A stretch of 16,106 bases of DNA from a bacterium (GCA_022844575.1 JALHLL010000023.1:1-16106), one strand, 5' to 3'; counted from the stretch's first letter, positions 1 through 7,758 are shown. Notes: generated by a model not told the origin, from the sequence alone. Made by a program: numbers and translations.

Positions 1-1
1 A

Positions 2-1228
2 CCACCGCCACCACCACCTCCACCGCCGCCTATCGTCGAAAAAATTCCCGATCCGCCGACGGCAACTCTTTCTCTGGAGATAATTGAGCAAAACGGTACG
101 ATGACTTCGGATGAAATTCGTATTGAAGAATTTGTTTCTACGCAAATGTTCCCTTTATTAAACTATGTTTTTTTTGAGGAACGTTCGGCAGAATTACCCA
201 AACGTTATAAAATTTCCACACCGATAACAAAAAACGATTTTAGTGAAAAAAGGACTTCCCAAGAAGGTGCAATTTCATTGTATTATTCATTGCTCGATAT
301 TATTGGCAAACGATTACTTCAATTCCCGAATGCTCGTATTACGGTAACAGGTAGTTTATCGGGCGGAAAAGAAGAATATAATAATACTACGTTGGCGCAA
401 CAAAGGGCTGAAACGATTGTCCGATATTTGAAGGATATTTGGGAAATTTCCGACGATAGGATAATAATAGAAACCCGTGCCTTGCCAAGTATGTCGGCAA
501 ATATTGCCAAACCCGAAGGGCTTGCAGAAAATAGACGTGTGGAAATAAAATCGAATGATAAAAGAATTACCGACCCTATTATTACAACCGATACGATTGT
601 AAGCGGAGCAAAATCATTACGTATGTACCCAAGTGTACAAACTCCGGCAGGATTGGCGGAATGGACTATGAGTATAAAAAATGATAATAATGATATAGCG
701 AATTATAAAGAAAAACAAAAACCGAATTCCGAATATAGTATTCCCTTAACGCAAAAAAATAAAAGCATATTATCGAATAAGGGTACTATTGTTGCGGATT
801 TTTCCGTTACCGATACAAAAAACAGAACCGCTACGGTACGGAAATCATTACCATATTCCGTTATTTCGATACAATCAAAAAGAACAAATGCTCAATCGGA
901 TAAAGAATTGGATAAATATAATCTATTATTATTCGGTTATGACCAAGCAAATCTCACCGATGACCATAAACGCATTATTCCGCTTATTCAATCGCGCATA
1001 CGTGAAGGTGCAAAAATCACTATAAAAGGCAGTAGCGATAATGTGGGCGATAATGCCTATAATCAGGATTTATCATTACAACGTGCAAAAGAAAGTGCCA
1101 AATCATTAGGCATTCCGGCTGAGGTACTTGGTGTAGGAACACAGGGCGCGGGTTTTGATAATTCATTACCGGAAGGTCGTTTTTATAATCGTACCGTAGA
1201 AATACAAGTAGAAAACCCCATACAATAA
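2..1228 (+). CDS. Double OmpA-like domain envelope protein, 5' end missing
   Basis: The frame is open to the window's left edge, so the gene starts upstream; the ATG at 101 is internal. The visible 408 residues begin with ten consecutive prolines (bases 2-31), a typical extended linker of envelope proteins. Two regions resemble the OmpA C-terminal peptidoglycan-binding fold. The first runs about residues 55-185 (PLLNYVFFEE, then ITVTGS, then QQRAETIVRYL and ENRRVEI). The second covers the last ~105 residues (LLLFGYDQANL, ITIKGSSDN, LSLQRAKESAKSL, FYNRTVEIQV). Each shows the family pattern of a beta strand with an aromatic, a G-x-S/T-D-like turn, an L-x-x-x-RA helix and a final NR-x-VEI strand. 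The stretch between them, about 185-290, looks like a beta-rich spacer. The likely role is anchoring an outer-membrane or periplasmic assembly to peptidoglycan; the partner is unknown. A hairpin follows the stop directly. Confidence 0.8.
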   Translation, partial: PPPPPPPPPPIVEKIPDPPTATLSLEIIEQNGTMTSDEIRIEEFVSTQMFPLLNYVFFEERSAELPKRYKISTPITKNDFSEKRTSQEGAISLYYSLLDIIGKRLLQFPNARITVTGSLSGGKEEYNNTTLAQQRAETIVRYLKDIWEISDDRIIIETRALPSMSANIAKPEGLAENRRVEIKSNDKRITDPIITTDTIVSGAKSLRMYPSVQTPAGLAEWTMSIKNDNNDIANYKEKQKPNSEYSIPLTQKNKSILSNKGTIVADFSVTDTKNRTATVRKSLPYSVISIQSKRTNAQSDKELDKYNLLLFGYDQANLTDDHKRIIPLIQSRIREGAKITIKGSSDNVGDNAYNQDLSLQRAKESAKSLGIPAEVLGVGTQGAGFDNSLPEGRFYNRTVEIQVENPIQ

Positions 1229-1252
1229 AAAAGCCCTTATAAAAGGGCTTTT
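1229..1252. terminator. Bidirectional hairpin terminator between convergent genes
   Basis: A perfect 10-bp stem (AAAAGCCCTT with AAGGGCTTTT) closes a 4-base ATAA loop, starting at the base after the OmpA-like stop codon. The A and T runs lie within the stem, so it could work on both strands. It can end the OmpA-like transcript (+) and the rseP transcript (-), whose stop lies 26 bases to the right. Confidence 0.8.
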
Positions 1253-1277
1253 CACTAAAAACTACAGTCTATTTAGC

Positions 1278-2669
1278 TTACATTATCAATTTGATAATTC
1301 CTTTTATAAGCACAAAACCCATTAAACCGAATAATAGGAACATGCCTACTTGTTGAATAATCGTTTTTGCTTTAATACTTAATTCTCTGCGAATAACAGC
1401 TTCTATAGCCACAACAACCAAATGACCGCCATCTAATGCGGGTATCGGTAATAAGTTTATAACACCAAGATTAACGCTAATAAGCGCCGTAAAAAGAAGG
1501 AATTGTCCCCAACCCATATCCGATGCTTTCTTTGCCATTTCTGCAATTTCGATAGGGCCGCCCACACTTTCGGAAGCATTCACTTTACCGCCGGCAATAT
1601 TACTGACAAAATCACCCATCTGGCTCACTGCACCCCATGTTTCATTAATACCAACCATCAATGCCTCACCGAAGCCATAAGAGCGATGTATTTTCTTTCC
1701 CATATCAATATTTGATATTACTACGCCTATTCGTCCTTCATTTGTTGTTGTAATCACCGTATCAATAATTTGTGACCTACGTTTATAAGTGATTGGCAGT
1801 TGTTTTTCCTTATGCGTTTGCAATAGGCGCATCATTTGTTCATTACTATGAATAGGAATATTTTTTATTGATACAATCGTATCGCCACTTTTAATTCCTA
1901 TTTTTTCGGCGGGCGTATAGCTGGCGACACTACTTACAAGCACTATCGTATTTTCTTTATAGAGTCCGAAAGGTTGTTTGCCGCTTACAATATCCAATAA
2001 ATCATTACCGCTTACGGTTATAATTGCCGTACCGCCTATTAAGCCGTCACGTGAAACCTCCACTTTTTTATCGCTTCCCATTTCAATCATAAGAAGTGAG
2101 CGACTAAATTCTTCCCAAGTATCAACTCCTACACCATTCACAGCAATAACTCTATCCCCTTTTGCAAAGCCGGCTTTTTTGGCGATGGAACCATAGGCAA
2201 CATGAGCTATCGTTGTTGAGGCACTAAAGTCTTTCCCAACAAAAAAAGTATGTCCCGCATAAATAGCAAATGCCAAAATAAAGTTCATAATTACACCTGC
2301 GGAAAGCACCAATGCCTTTTGTGCGGCATTTTTAGAACGGAATTCCCAAGGTTCCGCCTTCGTTGCCATTTGCTCGGTATCCATGCTTTCATCTATCATG
2401 CCTCTTATTTTCACATAACCACCTATCGGCAAAAGGCATAAGCGATAATCGGTATGTCCGCCGCCATCCCATTCATCCGGTAAATTACCCCATGTAAAAC
2501 CCGTTATCTTATTCCAACCGAATAAACGTCTGCCCATACCTATTGCAAACACATCGGCACGCATACCCGTCATTCTGGCTGCAATAAAGTGTCCGAATTC
2601 GTGAACACCTACAATAATGATGATAAGCTTAATAAATTGCCAAATAGTATCAACTGTTCCGAGTTCCAT
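1278..2669 (-). CDS. rseP: RseP-type site-2 intramembrane zinc metalloprotease
   Basis: A 463-residue inner-membrane protease of the RseP/RasP family (M50). These enzymes cut transmembrane segments after a first site-1 cut, typically releasing anti-sigma factors in envelope stress responses, and also clear signal-peptide remnants. The first helix (about 8-30) carries the zinc site HEFGH at residues 23-27. The third metal ligand lies in the C-terminal motif NLLPIPALDGG at about 405-415. Further membrane segments lie at about 120-143, 385-405 and 440-463. Two PDZ-like domains sit in the periplasmic part, one around VAYGSIAKKAGFAKGDRVIA and one around TPAEKIGIKSGDTIVSI; they gate substrate access in the family. 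Length and domain order are normal. It begins 28 bases after the lpxH stop on the same strand, so the two are probably co-transcribed. No clear Shine-Dalgarno site precedes the start. The substrate is not identifiable here. Confidence 0.93.
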   Translation of the reverse strand: MELGTVDTIWQFIKLIIIIVGVHEFGHFIAARMTGMRADVFAIGMGRRLFGWNKITGFTWGNLPDEWDGGGHTDYRLCLLPIGGYVKIRGMIDESMDTEQMATKAEPWEFRSKNAAQKALVLSAGVIMNFILAFAIYAGHTFFVGKDFSASTTIAHVAYGSIAKKAGFAKGDRVIAVNGVGVDTWEEFSRSLLMIEMGSDKKVEVSRDGLIGGTAIITVSGNDLLDIVSGKQPFGLYKENTIVLVSSVASYTPAEKIGIKSGDTIVSIKNIPIHSNEQMMRLLQTHKEKQLPITYKRRSQIIDTVITTTNEGRIGVVISNIDMGKKIHRSYGFGEALMVGINETWGAVSQMGDFVSNIAGGKVNASESVGGPIEIAEMAKKASDMGWGQFLLFTALISVNLGVINLLPIPALDGGHLVVVAIEAVIRRELSIKAKTIIQQVGMFLLFGLMGFVLIKGIIKLIM

Positions 2670-2697
2670 AGTGTAAATTTTTATGAATAATAATTCT

Positions 2698-3447
2698 CTA
2701 TACTGACTGCTCAGCCGGAAAGGTCTTTAGTTCAAAACTTTTGCCGTCAAAAACTCCATACGTTGCAGGCATTGAAAGCCAATGCCCCAGATTGACGTAC
2801 CATCCCCCGCCACATTGCCGCATTGAGGCAAGATGTCTATGCCCCATAATTACATAATCGAATCCTTCCGCTATTTTTTTCTCAGCAAAGTCTGCCAAAC
2901 CGTCCTTTGTTCCATACTCTTTCTTATCCGTATAAGCGCGGCTGCCCTGCGATGTTCGGGATGCCATACCGATACCGATATCGGGATGTAAAAGCCGATA
3001 ACAAAATTGTGCAAATCTATTACGCAAAATAGCCCTTAATATAAGATACCCCGTATCATTATATGCTTTGCCATCGCCATGAGCTATGTAAAAACGCTTA
3101 TCAAAAAGCGTCAGTTCCATATCGCCCTTTTGTATCGGTATGCCAAGCTCGGTCTCGAAAAAGGTATAATGACCGAAATCATGATTACCCATCAGATAGT
3201 CAATTCGGATACCGCTACGTTGTAGGGAATCGAGGGCTGCCAAGGTTCGGTAAAAGTATTTCGGCACTACGGTTTTGTATTCAAACCAATAGTCGAACAA
3301 ATCGCCCACTATAATTAAGTGGGTGCAGTCCGAGCGAATAGTATCGAAAAATTGTAAAAGCAAATCCTCACGTACCCTATCGGCAGAACGATTGCCCAAA
3401 CCGAGATGTACATCCGAAAAAAAGTATATCATCCGTGCCGTATTCAT
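2698..3447 (-). CDS. lpxH: UDP-2,3-diacylglucosamine diphosphatase (LpxH-type)
   Basis: A 249-residue calcineurin-like phosphoesterase. LpxH hydrolyses UDP-2,3-diacylglucosamine to lipid X plus UMP in lipid A synthesis, at the inner face of the inner membrane. The metal ligands are in the expected order: SDVHLG (D12, H14), GDLFDYW (D49), GNHD (N88, H89), AHGDG (H123) and GHRH (H203, H205). The sequence GDLFDYWFEY is characteristic of LpxH-like members, not of general phosphodiesterases. A start at 3447 fits: GAGAGA lies a few bases upstream of the ATG. A second ATG at 3432 would remove only five residues. It leads rseP by 28 bases, a plausible envelope operon. LpxH and the related Bacteroidota hydrolases are hard to separate by eye, so substrate identity is less certain than the fold. 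Confidence 0.88.
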   Translation of the reverse strand: MNTARMIYFFSDVHLGLGNRSADRVREDLLLQFFDTIRSDCTHLIIVGDLFDYWFEYKTVVPKYFYRTLAALDSLQRSGIRIDYLMGNHDFGHYTFFETELGIPIQKGDMELTLFDKRFYIAHGDGKAYNDTGYLILRAILRNRFAQFCYRLLHPDIGIGMASRTSQGSRAYTDKKEYGTKDGLADFAEKKIAEGFDYVIMGHRHLASMRQCGGGWYVNLGHWLSMPATYGVFDGKSFELKTFPAEQSV

Positions 3448-3766
3448 AACTATCTCTCAAAAATAACATGACGCAACTTGTTACGGTGATTGGCACCATA
3501 TTTTCAATCGCCAATGTACTATAAACCGCAGAATGAATAAGGTCGGCAATGTCATCGGCACACATATATCTTTCGCCCCGACCGAATACGCACTGTCGTA
3601 GTTTTGTCGTACTTGCTGTATCGGAAAATTTCATCAATTTGGTATAAATTATGCTAATTAGTATAATGTTTTTGGTAACATTATCTTCTGTGTGTAATAA
3701 GTTTGTTATCTTTAGACTGAACCTGTTGACTCTTTCATTTTTTTTTTCAATATACTTTGTAGTAGT
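3448..3766. other. Divergent intergenic region, lpxH / lectin-like gene
   Basis: These 319 bases separate two divergent genes and should hold both promoters. The right half (about 3640-3766) is very AT-rich. A box reading TATACTTTGTAG at about 3753-3764, just before the start codon at 3767, resembles other TTTGTAG boxes in this window. A minus-strand reading frame of 86 codons (3637-3377) covers the left half but runs 71 bases into lpxH and matches no family I recognise. I see no RNA gene or repeat. Confidence 0.5.
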
Positions 3767-4570
3767 ATGATGAATAGACTTTTTACAACTCTTAGTATCG
3801 TCGCGCTTTATATTGTACTTACAAGTACAAGTATATATGGGCAGGCGATTCGTTTCGGAACCGGAAAAGATTTACAAACGCCGACCAATGTTTCCTCATT
3901 AACGGATAATGTGACAATGGAATGCTGGACACGGTGGAATGGTAGTGCCCCCTCCGGCAATTTGTTTATGTACAATGGTAATCCTTCATTTAACGGATAT
4001 GGAATTTATTTGGATGCAGGAAATCAGATACACTTTTTGGCGGGTGGTGTAATTGACGCTACAACGGGATATTTTATGACCGCAAATGTATGGACGCATT
4101 TGGCAATACGCAGAACGGCAGGTTCATGGCATCTTATTGTTAATGGAATCCAGCAAGGATGGACAGTAGCCAATGCACCGAATGTTCCGGGTGCTCCGGG
4201 TTTTATTGTAGGAGCTTCTTTGCCCGGCGATATAGATGAGATACGTATATGGAATGCTGCGATTCCGACGGCAACAATACTTGCTCAATATCCTCAATCG
4301 GTCACTTCATCACATCCTAACTTTGCAAGTTTATCTGCATATTATCCGATGAATGAAGGCACGGGACAAACAACGGCGGATGTTCGCGGCGGTAATACAC
4401 TTACTTTTGGTGCTACAACAGGTGTTGCAGCCGATGACCCCACATGGATAAATGAATCATCGCCGATTTCCGTACCCACACTCGGCGAATGGGCTATGAT
4501 TATCTTCAGCATCGGTATGATAGGTATTGCATGGTATTATATGCGTAAAAGGCGGACTGCACTCGCATAA
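3767..4570 (+). CDS. Secreted LamG-like protein with IPTL-CTERM sorting tail
   Basis: A 267-residue exported protein. Residues 1-25 form a signal peptide (MMNR, then a hydrophobic run ending SIYGQ). Residues about 26-215 resemble a LamG/concanavalin A-like jelly roll: TMECWTRWNG, YGIYLDAGNQIHFLAGG, WTHLAIRRTAGSWHLIVNG, GDIDEIRIWNAA and LSAYYPMNEGTG follow the usual order of this fold, which often binds carbohydrate or acts as a surface spacer. The C-terminus is a sorting signal: VPTLGEW at residues 236-242, a transmembrane helix (about 243-257) and a basic cluster MRKRR. This matches IPTL-CTERM, the class thought to be processed by exosortase H. No exosortase gene is in the window. ATG codons at 3767 and 3770 are both possible starts. 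It has its own downstream terminator, so it is probably a single-gene unit. The ligand is unknown. Confidence 0.82.
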   Translation: MMNRLFTTLSIVALYIVLTSTSIYGQAIRFGTGKDLQTPTNVSSLTDNVTMECWTRWNGSAPSGNLFMYNGNPSFNGYGIYLDAGNQIHFLAGGVIDATTGYFMTANVWTHLAIRRTAGSWHLIVNGIQQGWTVANAPNVPGAPGFIVGASLPGDIDEIRIWNAAIPTATILAQYPQSVTSSHPNFASLSAYYPMNEGTGQTTADVRGGNTLTFGATTGVAADDPTWINESSPISVPTLGEWAMIIFSIGMIGIAWYYMRKRRTALA

Positions 4571-4592
4571 GAAATGGATTAGATATTATAAC

Positions 4593-4627
4593 AAAAAAGC
4601 CGTTGGGGTTTTCCCTAACGGCTTTTA
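4593..4627 (+). terminator. Rho-independent terminator after the LamG-like gene
   Basis: A hairpin at 4599-4622 pairs GCCGTT with AACGGC and extends through GGG/CCC around a TTTT loop, with an A run before and TTTT after. It lies 28 bases past the stop codon. The flanking A and T runs allow action on the opposite strand too, where it would sit after the chemotaxis receptor gene. Confidence 0.85.
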
Positions 4628-4699
4628 TCATATGTGCACACTTATTTTTTTTGGTATTATCCCTTTATTACTATCTGAGCATCAGCTGATTTTATATTG

Positions 4700-6403
4700 T
4701 CATTGATACACGATTATTTCAGAATTACCAATCACAAATGAGGATGCCAATTCGCCAACATTCATCATAACACTATTGAGTGATGTGATTCCTTGTGAGA
4801 TGGACTTGATATCATCGCGTGATTGTTCTACCGATGTTGAGATACCGGTCATATATTCAGCCATTTGGTCTATCGCTGCCGATTGTTCTTCCGTTGCGGC
4901 AGCTATCTGCGCTACCATCTCCTGCACTTTTCGTACGCTTCCCACTATTGATAAAAGAGCGCCGCCTGCCGTATCGGCAAGTTCCATTCCTTCCCTTGCA
5001 TGTTTTTGCTCCTCCTCCGTTGAACGTACTGCCGCATCCGTGTCTTGTTGAACTCCGTGTATCATCACCGATATTTGTTTTGTTGCCTGTGTTGTTCGTT
5101 CGGCAAGTTTTCCTACCTCATCGGCAACTACAGCAAAGCCCCTGCCTTGCTCACCGGCACGTGCCGCTTCTATGGCGGCATTTAATGCCAATAAATTCGT
5201 TTGGTCGGCTATACCGCTGATAACATCCACTATTTCACCGATTTCATCCGTACGGACATGAAGACGACGGATAACTTCTGCCGTAGATTCCGAACTTTTC
5301 GCTATCGTTTTCATTTTCTCTACCGTTCTTAATACTTGTTTGCCGCCTTCTTCCGCTTCTTTCTCCCCTTTCGTGGCATCATTCGAGGTTTGGGTTGCAC
5401 TTGCGGCATTCTCGCGTACTGTTTGGGACATCTCTTCTACCGATGCAGCAAGTTCCAATATTTGCGCCGTTTGTTCTTGCACCCCGCTATACATATGATT
5501 TGTCGAAGAGGTAATATTCTCCGAAGAGATCAATGCCTCATAAAGACCTTCTTGTAATTGCTGTACAAGTTCGCGCATATTATGAACCGAATGATTAAAT
5601 CCATGAGTTAATTCAGCCATAATTCCTTCATTCGTCCCCGTTACATGTACCGTCAAATCACCCTCCGAAAATTTATTCATTTCGGTGAGTATGGAGCTTA
5701 TGGAATTATGTAAATATTCCTGTTGTTTTTGCTCGCTCATCCGCATTTCGGCTATCATCCGATTAAAGGTATCCGTTAATGTTCCCGTTTCATCATCGGA
5801 AATAATGGGCAAGGTTACCGAATAATCGCCTTTTGCTGCATTAGCAGCCGCTTGCGATAAAGCAACAATAGGGCGCGATATTCGGCGAGCAAGTATAATG
5901 GCAAATATAAATCCGCCGATTACACCTATTAAAATGATGATAATACTCATATTTTTTACCCATACCGCCTGCGATGTTTTTTCCTGCTGCATTGTCTGCA
6001 TAGCGGGGATAATATCTTTATCAAGTAAATCGCTTATTTTTCCATACTCATCTAACCCGCGCTCTACAACTATATCCTCTGTTTTTTCCATCCCGAATTT
6101 TAATGTACTGAGCAATCCCTTCATATCGGCAGTGATATTTCCTTTATCGCTATTATATATGACCGATGAATCGAGATTTACTATGGCATCATCGAGTGCA
6201 TTTTTATTTTTTTCCGAACGTTCATAGAAGAAAGTCTGATAATTGTTTCTTGCATTTATCACTGAAGCAGAAAGCTCACTTACATCGCGAGCAGATTGAT
6301 GTGCGCCATCCGTAATCAGTACAAAAATTCCCGTCAATATGGTAATTGACAATAATAAAGTAATGAGCAGGCAGATTTTAGCAAACACCGTTTTTAGATT
6401 CAT
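4700..6403 (-). CDS. Methyl-accepting chemotaxis protein, two HAMP-like regions
   Basis: A 567-residue transmembrane chemoreceptor that passes ligand information to CheA/CheW. TM1 is residues about 8-32 and TM2 about 152-172. The ~120-residue periplasmic part between them is helical and has the size of a four-helix-bundle sensor. HAMP follows TM2 (about 172-225, RRISRPIVALSQAA); a second HAMP-like stretch (about 226-285, ILTEMNKFSEGDLTVHV) leads into the cytoplasmic coiled coil. The hairpin tip that binds CheA/CheW is clear at about 395-432 (DQTNLLALNAAIEAARAGEQGRGFAVVADE). Glutamate/glutamine-rich helices on both sides provide methylation sites (for example VEEMSQTV and ATEEQSAAIDQM). No C-terminal pentapeptide for CheR/CheB is seen. 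The start at 6403 is favoured by GGAG seven bases upstream; an earlier in-frame ATG at 6487 would add 28 residues before TM1. The ligand is unknown and no other chemotaxis gene is nearby. Confidence 0.93.
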   Translation of the reverse strand: MNLKTVFAKICLLITLLLSITILTGIFVLITDGAHQSARDVSELSASVINARNNYQTFFYERSEKNKNALDDAIVNLDSSVIYNSDKGNITADMKGLLSTLKFGMEKTEDIVVERGLDEYGKISDLLDKDIIPAMQTMQQEKTSQAVWVKNMSIIIILIGVIGGFIFAIILARRISRPIVALSQAAANAAKGDYSVTLPIISDDETGTLTDTFNRMIAEMRMSEQKQQEYLHNSISSILTEMNKFSEGDLTVHVTGTNEGIMAELTHGFNHSVHNMRELVQQLQEGLYEALISSENITSSTNHMYSGVQEQTAQILELAASVEEMSQTVRENAASATQTSNDATKGEKEAEEGGKQVLRTVEKMKTIAKSSESTAEVIRRLHVRTDEIGEIVDVISGIADQTNLLALNAAIEAARAGEQGRGFAVVADEVGKLAERTTQATKQISVMIHGVQQDTDAAVRSTEEEQKHAREGMELADTAGGALLSIVGSVRKVQEMVAQIAAATEEQSAAIDQMAEYMTGISTSVEQSRDDIKSISQGITSLNSVMMNVGELASSFVIGNSEIIVYQ

Positions 6404-6776
6404 AATATCACTCCGAGACTGAATAAAAATGTAAGCAGTAATTATTCTATAGTATTTTGCACACGGTACATATCCGTAACCATTCACTTTTTTTAGTAAT
6501 ACCCCCCTTTTTTTATAGATTGTACTTAACGATATTGAATACCTTGCATCATAGAGAGCAAAGAGTAAACATTCAGATACGATAGCAGCTTATGTGTACT
6601 TTGTAGAGTATTCCCATCACAACTCCAACGACATAAGAAATGTTAAGCAAAAATAACACAGTTAAGCACAAACAAGCATATACTCTCCCCCAAACTTGCA
6701 TGTTTCGGCATACGGAGCACTGTTTGCCATAGGCATAGTACACATTTTTACAATCGGTGGGCAACACTACAGTATT

Positions 6777-6812
6777 GTGTAATGGTAACTATAGTTACAT
6801 TTTGTAGATTTG
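6777..6812 (+). repeat. 36-bp promoter-like repeat, copy 1, upstream of higB
   Basis: This block matches 7612-7647 at 32 of 36 positions, including an identical 17-base end TACATTTTGTAGATTTG. It contains a perfect 14-bp palindrome (GTAACTATAGTTAC, 6785-6798). The final TAGATTTG fits the TAnnTTTG -7 box described for Bacteroidota promoters, but no convincing -33 TTTG stands at the right distance. It ends 126 bases before the higB start codon; copy 2 ends 111 bases before the next gene. Confidence 0.65.
6785..6798. promoter_or_regulatory. 14-bp palindrome, possible operator
   Basis: GTAACTATAGTTAC is a perfect inverted repeat directly abutting the TTTTGTAG box. Its position would suit a dimeric repressor such as the XRE-type antitoxin encoded downstream. 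Copy 2 has 11 of these 14 bases, with symmetry largely lost in the inner arms. The binding protein is a guess. Confidence 0.35.
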
Positions 6813-6926
6813 AGTAAATGTTTCGCTACCCTTCACCTGATATAGCATAATACTCTATACATCGTCGTTTCACAGGTAACACTTTTATACTTAGCTGCAA
6901 AAGTTTCACTAACGGACAACATTCAC

Positions 6927-6934
6927 TATATTTG
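6927..6934 (+). promoter_or_regulatory. TAnnTTTG-like -7 box next to the higB start
   Basis: TATATTTG fits the Bacteroidota -7 consensus and ends four bases before the higB ATG. Transcription from it would begin at or very near the start codon and give a leaderless mRNA. A -33 element is not obvious. Confidence 0.35.
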
Positions 6935-6938
6935 TATA

Positions 6939-7304
6939 ATGGAAAAAGAGAAGAAGCATAGGACCGTGTTTTTTTATAAAAATTACTTTCAGGATTTTTT
7001 TGAAACGCTTAATGATAAAGCAAAAGAAAAAACCTTGTGGACTCTTGAGTTAATCGAAGAATTGCCACGCATACCGGAGACTTACTTAAAACATATTGCA
7101 GGTACGGATGGCATCTACGAAATCAGAGTACAGCAAGGAAGTAATATATATCGCATCTTCTGCTTTTTTGATGAAGGTCAACTCATTATTGCAATAAGTG
7201 GTTTTCAGAAGAAAAATCAAAAAACACCTAAAAAAGAAATTGAAAAAGCATTAGCAATTAAGAAAGAATATGAAAATGAAAAAATCCAACATTACAACTC
7301 TTGA
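6939..7304 (+). CDS. higB: HigB-type toxin (RelE/Gp49 superfamily)
   Basis: A 121-residue basic protein of the RelE/HigB superfamily (Gp49-like). Members are ribosome-dependent mRNA interferases that halt translation when the paired antitoxin is lost. Family features are the helical N-terminal half (FFETLNDKAKEKTLWTLELI), then LPRIPETYLKHI, the strand IYEIRVQQGSNIYRIFCFF with its conserved R-x-x-x-x-x-x-Y-R arrangement, and LIIAISGFQKKNQKTPKKEI, a lysine-rich final strand and helix. The length is usual for the family. Toxin precedes antitoxin, as in higBA and unlike relBE. The reading frame overlaps the antitoxin gene by 35 bases, implying coupled translation. No Shine-Dalgarno site lies before the ATG and no later methionine could serve as start. 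Toxin activity is inferred from family and context. Confidence 0.87.
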   Translation: MEKEKKHRTVFFYKNYFQDFFETLNDKAKEKTLWTLELIEELPRIPETYLKHIAGTDGIYEIRVQQGSNIYRIFCFFDEGQLIIAISGFQKKNQKTPKKEIEKALAIKKEYENEKIQHYNS

Positions 7305-7575
7305 ACAATTCAAAGAGAAAAATTACGGTAAACGCGGAACGAAACAACGTGATGAGCTTGAAACCGGTTATGAAAACTTCAAAATAGGTGCTTTAATTCA
7401 TGAGGCGAGATTAAAAAAAGGATTGACTCAGGAACAGCTTGCAGAAAAAGTAGGTACTACAAAATCATATATCTCTAAAATCGAGAACAATATAAAAGAA
7501 GTACGCCTTTCAACACTTCAAAAAATTGTTGAGCTTGGTCTGGAAGGGCACCTGCAATTAAAAATTCAGTTGTGA
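7270..7575 (+). CDS. higA: HigA-type antitoxin, XRE helix-turn-helix protein
   Basis: A 101-residue partner of the upstream toxin. Residues about 36-90 form an XRE/Cro helix-turn-helix: IGALIHEARLKKGLTQEQLA, then TTKSYISKIENN as recognition helix region, then LSTLQKIVELG. The N-terminal 35 residues are charged and probably contact the toxin. In HigBA systems the antitoxin neutralises the toxin and represses the shared promoter, often through palindromic operators. The start at 7270 lies inside higB; an ATG at 7276 is the alternative and would drop two residues. The upstream AAGAAAG could serve as a weak ribosome site. The protein ends at LQLKIQL without extra domains. Confidence 0.9.
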   Translation: MKMKKSNITTLEQFKEKNYGKRGTKQRDELETGYENFKIGALIHEARLKKGLTQEQLAEKVGTTKSYISKIENNIKEVRLSTLQKIVELGLEGHLQLKIQL

Positions 7576-7611
7576 ACAATGAAATATAATATCAGATTGA
7601 AGAGTGCAAGA

Positions 7612-7647
7612 GTGTAACGGTATCTATACATACATTTTGTAGATTTG
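7612..7647 (+). repeat. 36-bp promoter-like repeat, copy 2, after higA
   Basis: This is the second copy of the 6777-6812 block (32/36 identical). The 3' half including TACATTTTGTAGATTTG is unchanged, and the four differences all lie in the 5' half. It lies 36 bases after the higA stop and ends 111 bases before the next start codon (7759), so it may be that gene's promoter, or a boundary repeat of the toxin-antitoxin insert. Confidence 0.65.
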
Positions 7648-7758
7648 TTTCCAACGATGATACAACGATAAAGAAGAGTTCGTATTAAGAATGTACTCCC
7701 CGCTCGACGACTGAATATGTTTGCCATCTTTCAGATGAAGTAATACCGGAATTAGAAC

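Larger units (their letters stand above)
6404..6938. other. Long AT-rich intergenic region before the toxin gene
   Basis: These 535 bases separate the chemoreceptor (-) from the toxin-antitoxin pair (+). They contain the first copy of a 36-bp repeat (6777-6812), a 14-bp palindrome within it, and two TTTGTAG boxes (about 6598-6604 and 6801-6807). A 64-codon minus-strand frame (6767-6573) encodes a cysteine-rich, hydrophobic peptide with no recognisable family; I do not accept it as a gene. I see no RNA gene. Confidence 0.5.

Noticed and set aside
1..32. CCA/CCG/CCT-rich simple repeat at the left edge
   Set aside because: It is in frame with the OmpA-like gene and encodes a proline linker, so it is coding sequence, not an independent microsatellite.
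3377..3637. 86-codon minus-strand frame upstream of lpxH
   Set aside because: It overlaps the first 71 bases of lpxH in another frame, has no clear ribosome site and matches no family; lpxH has a good site of its own.
6573..6767. 64-codon minus-strand frame encoding a hydrophobic, cysteine-rich peptide
   Set aside because: No ribosome site, no family and odd composition; an AT-rich gap of this size easily yields such a frame by chance.
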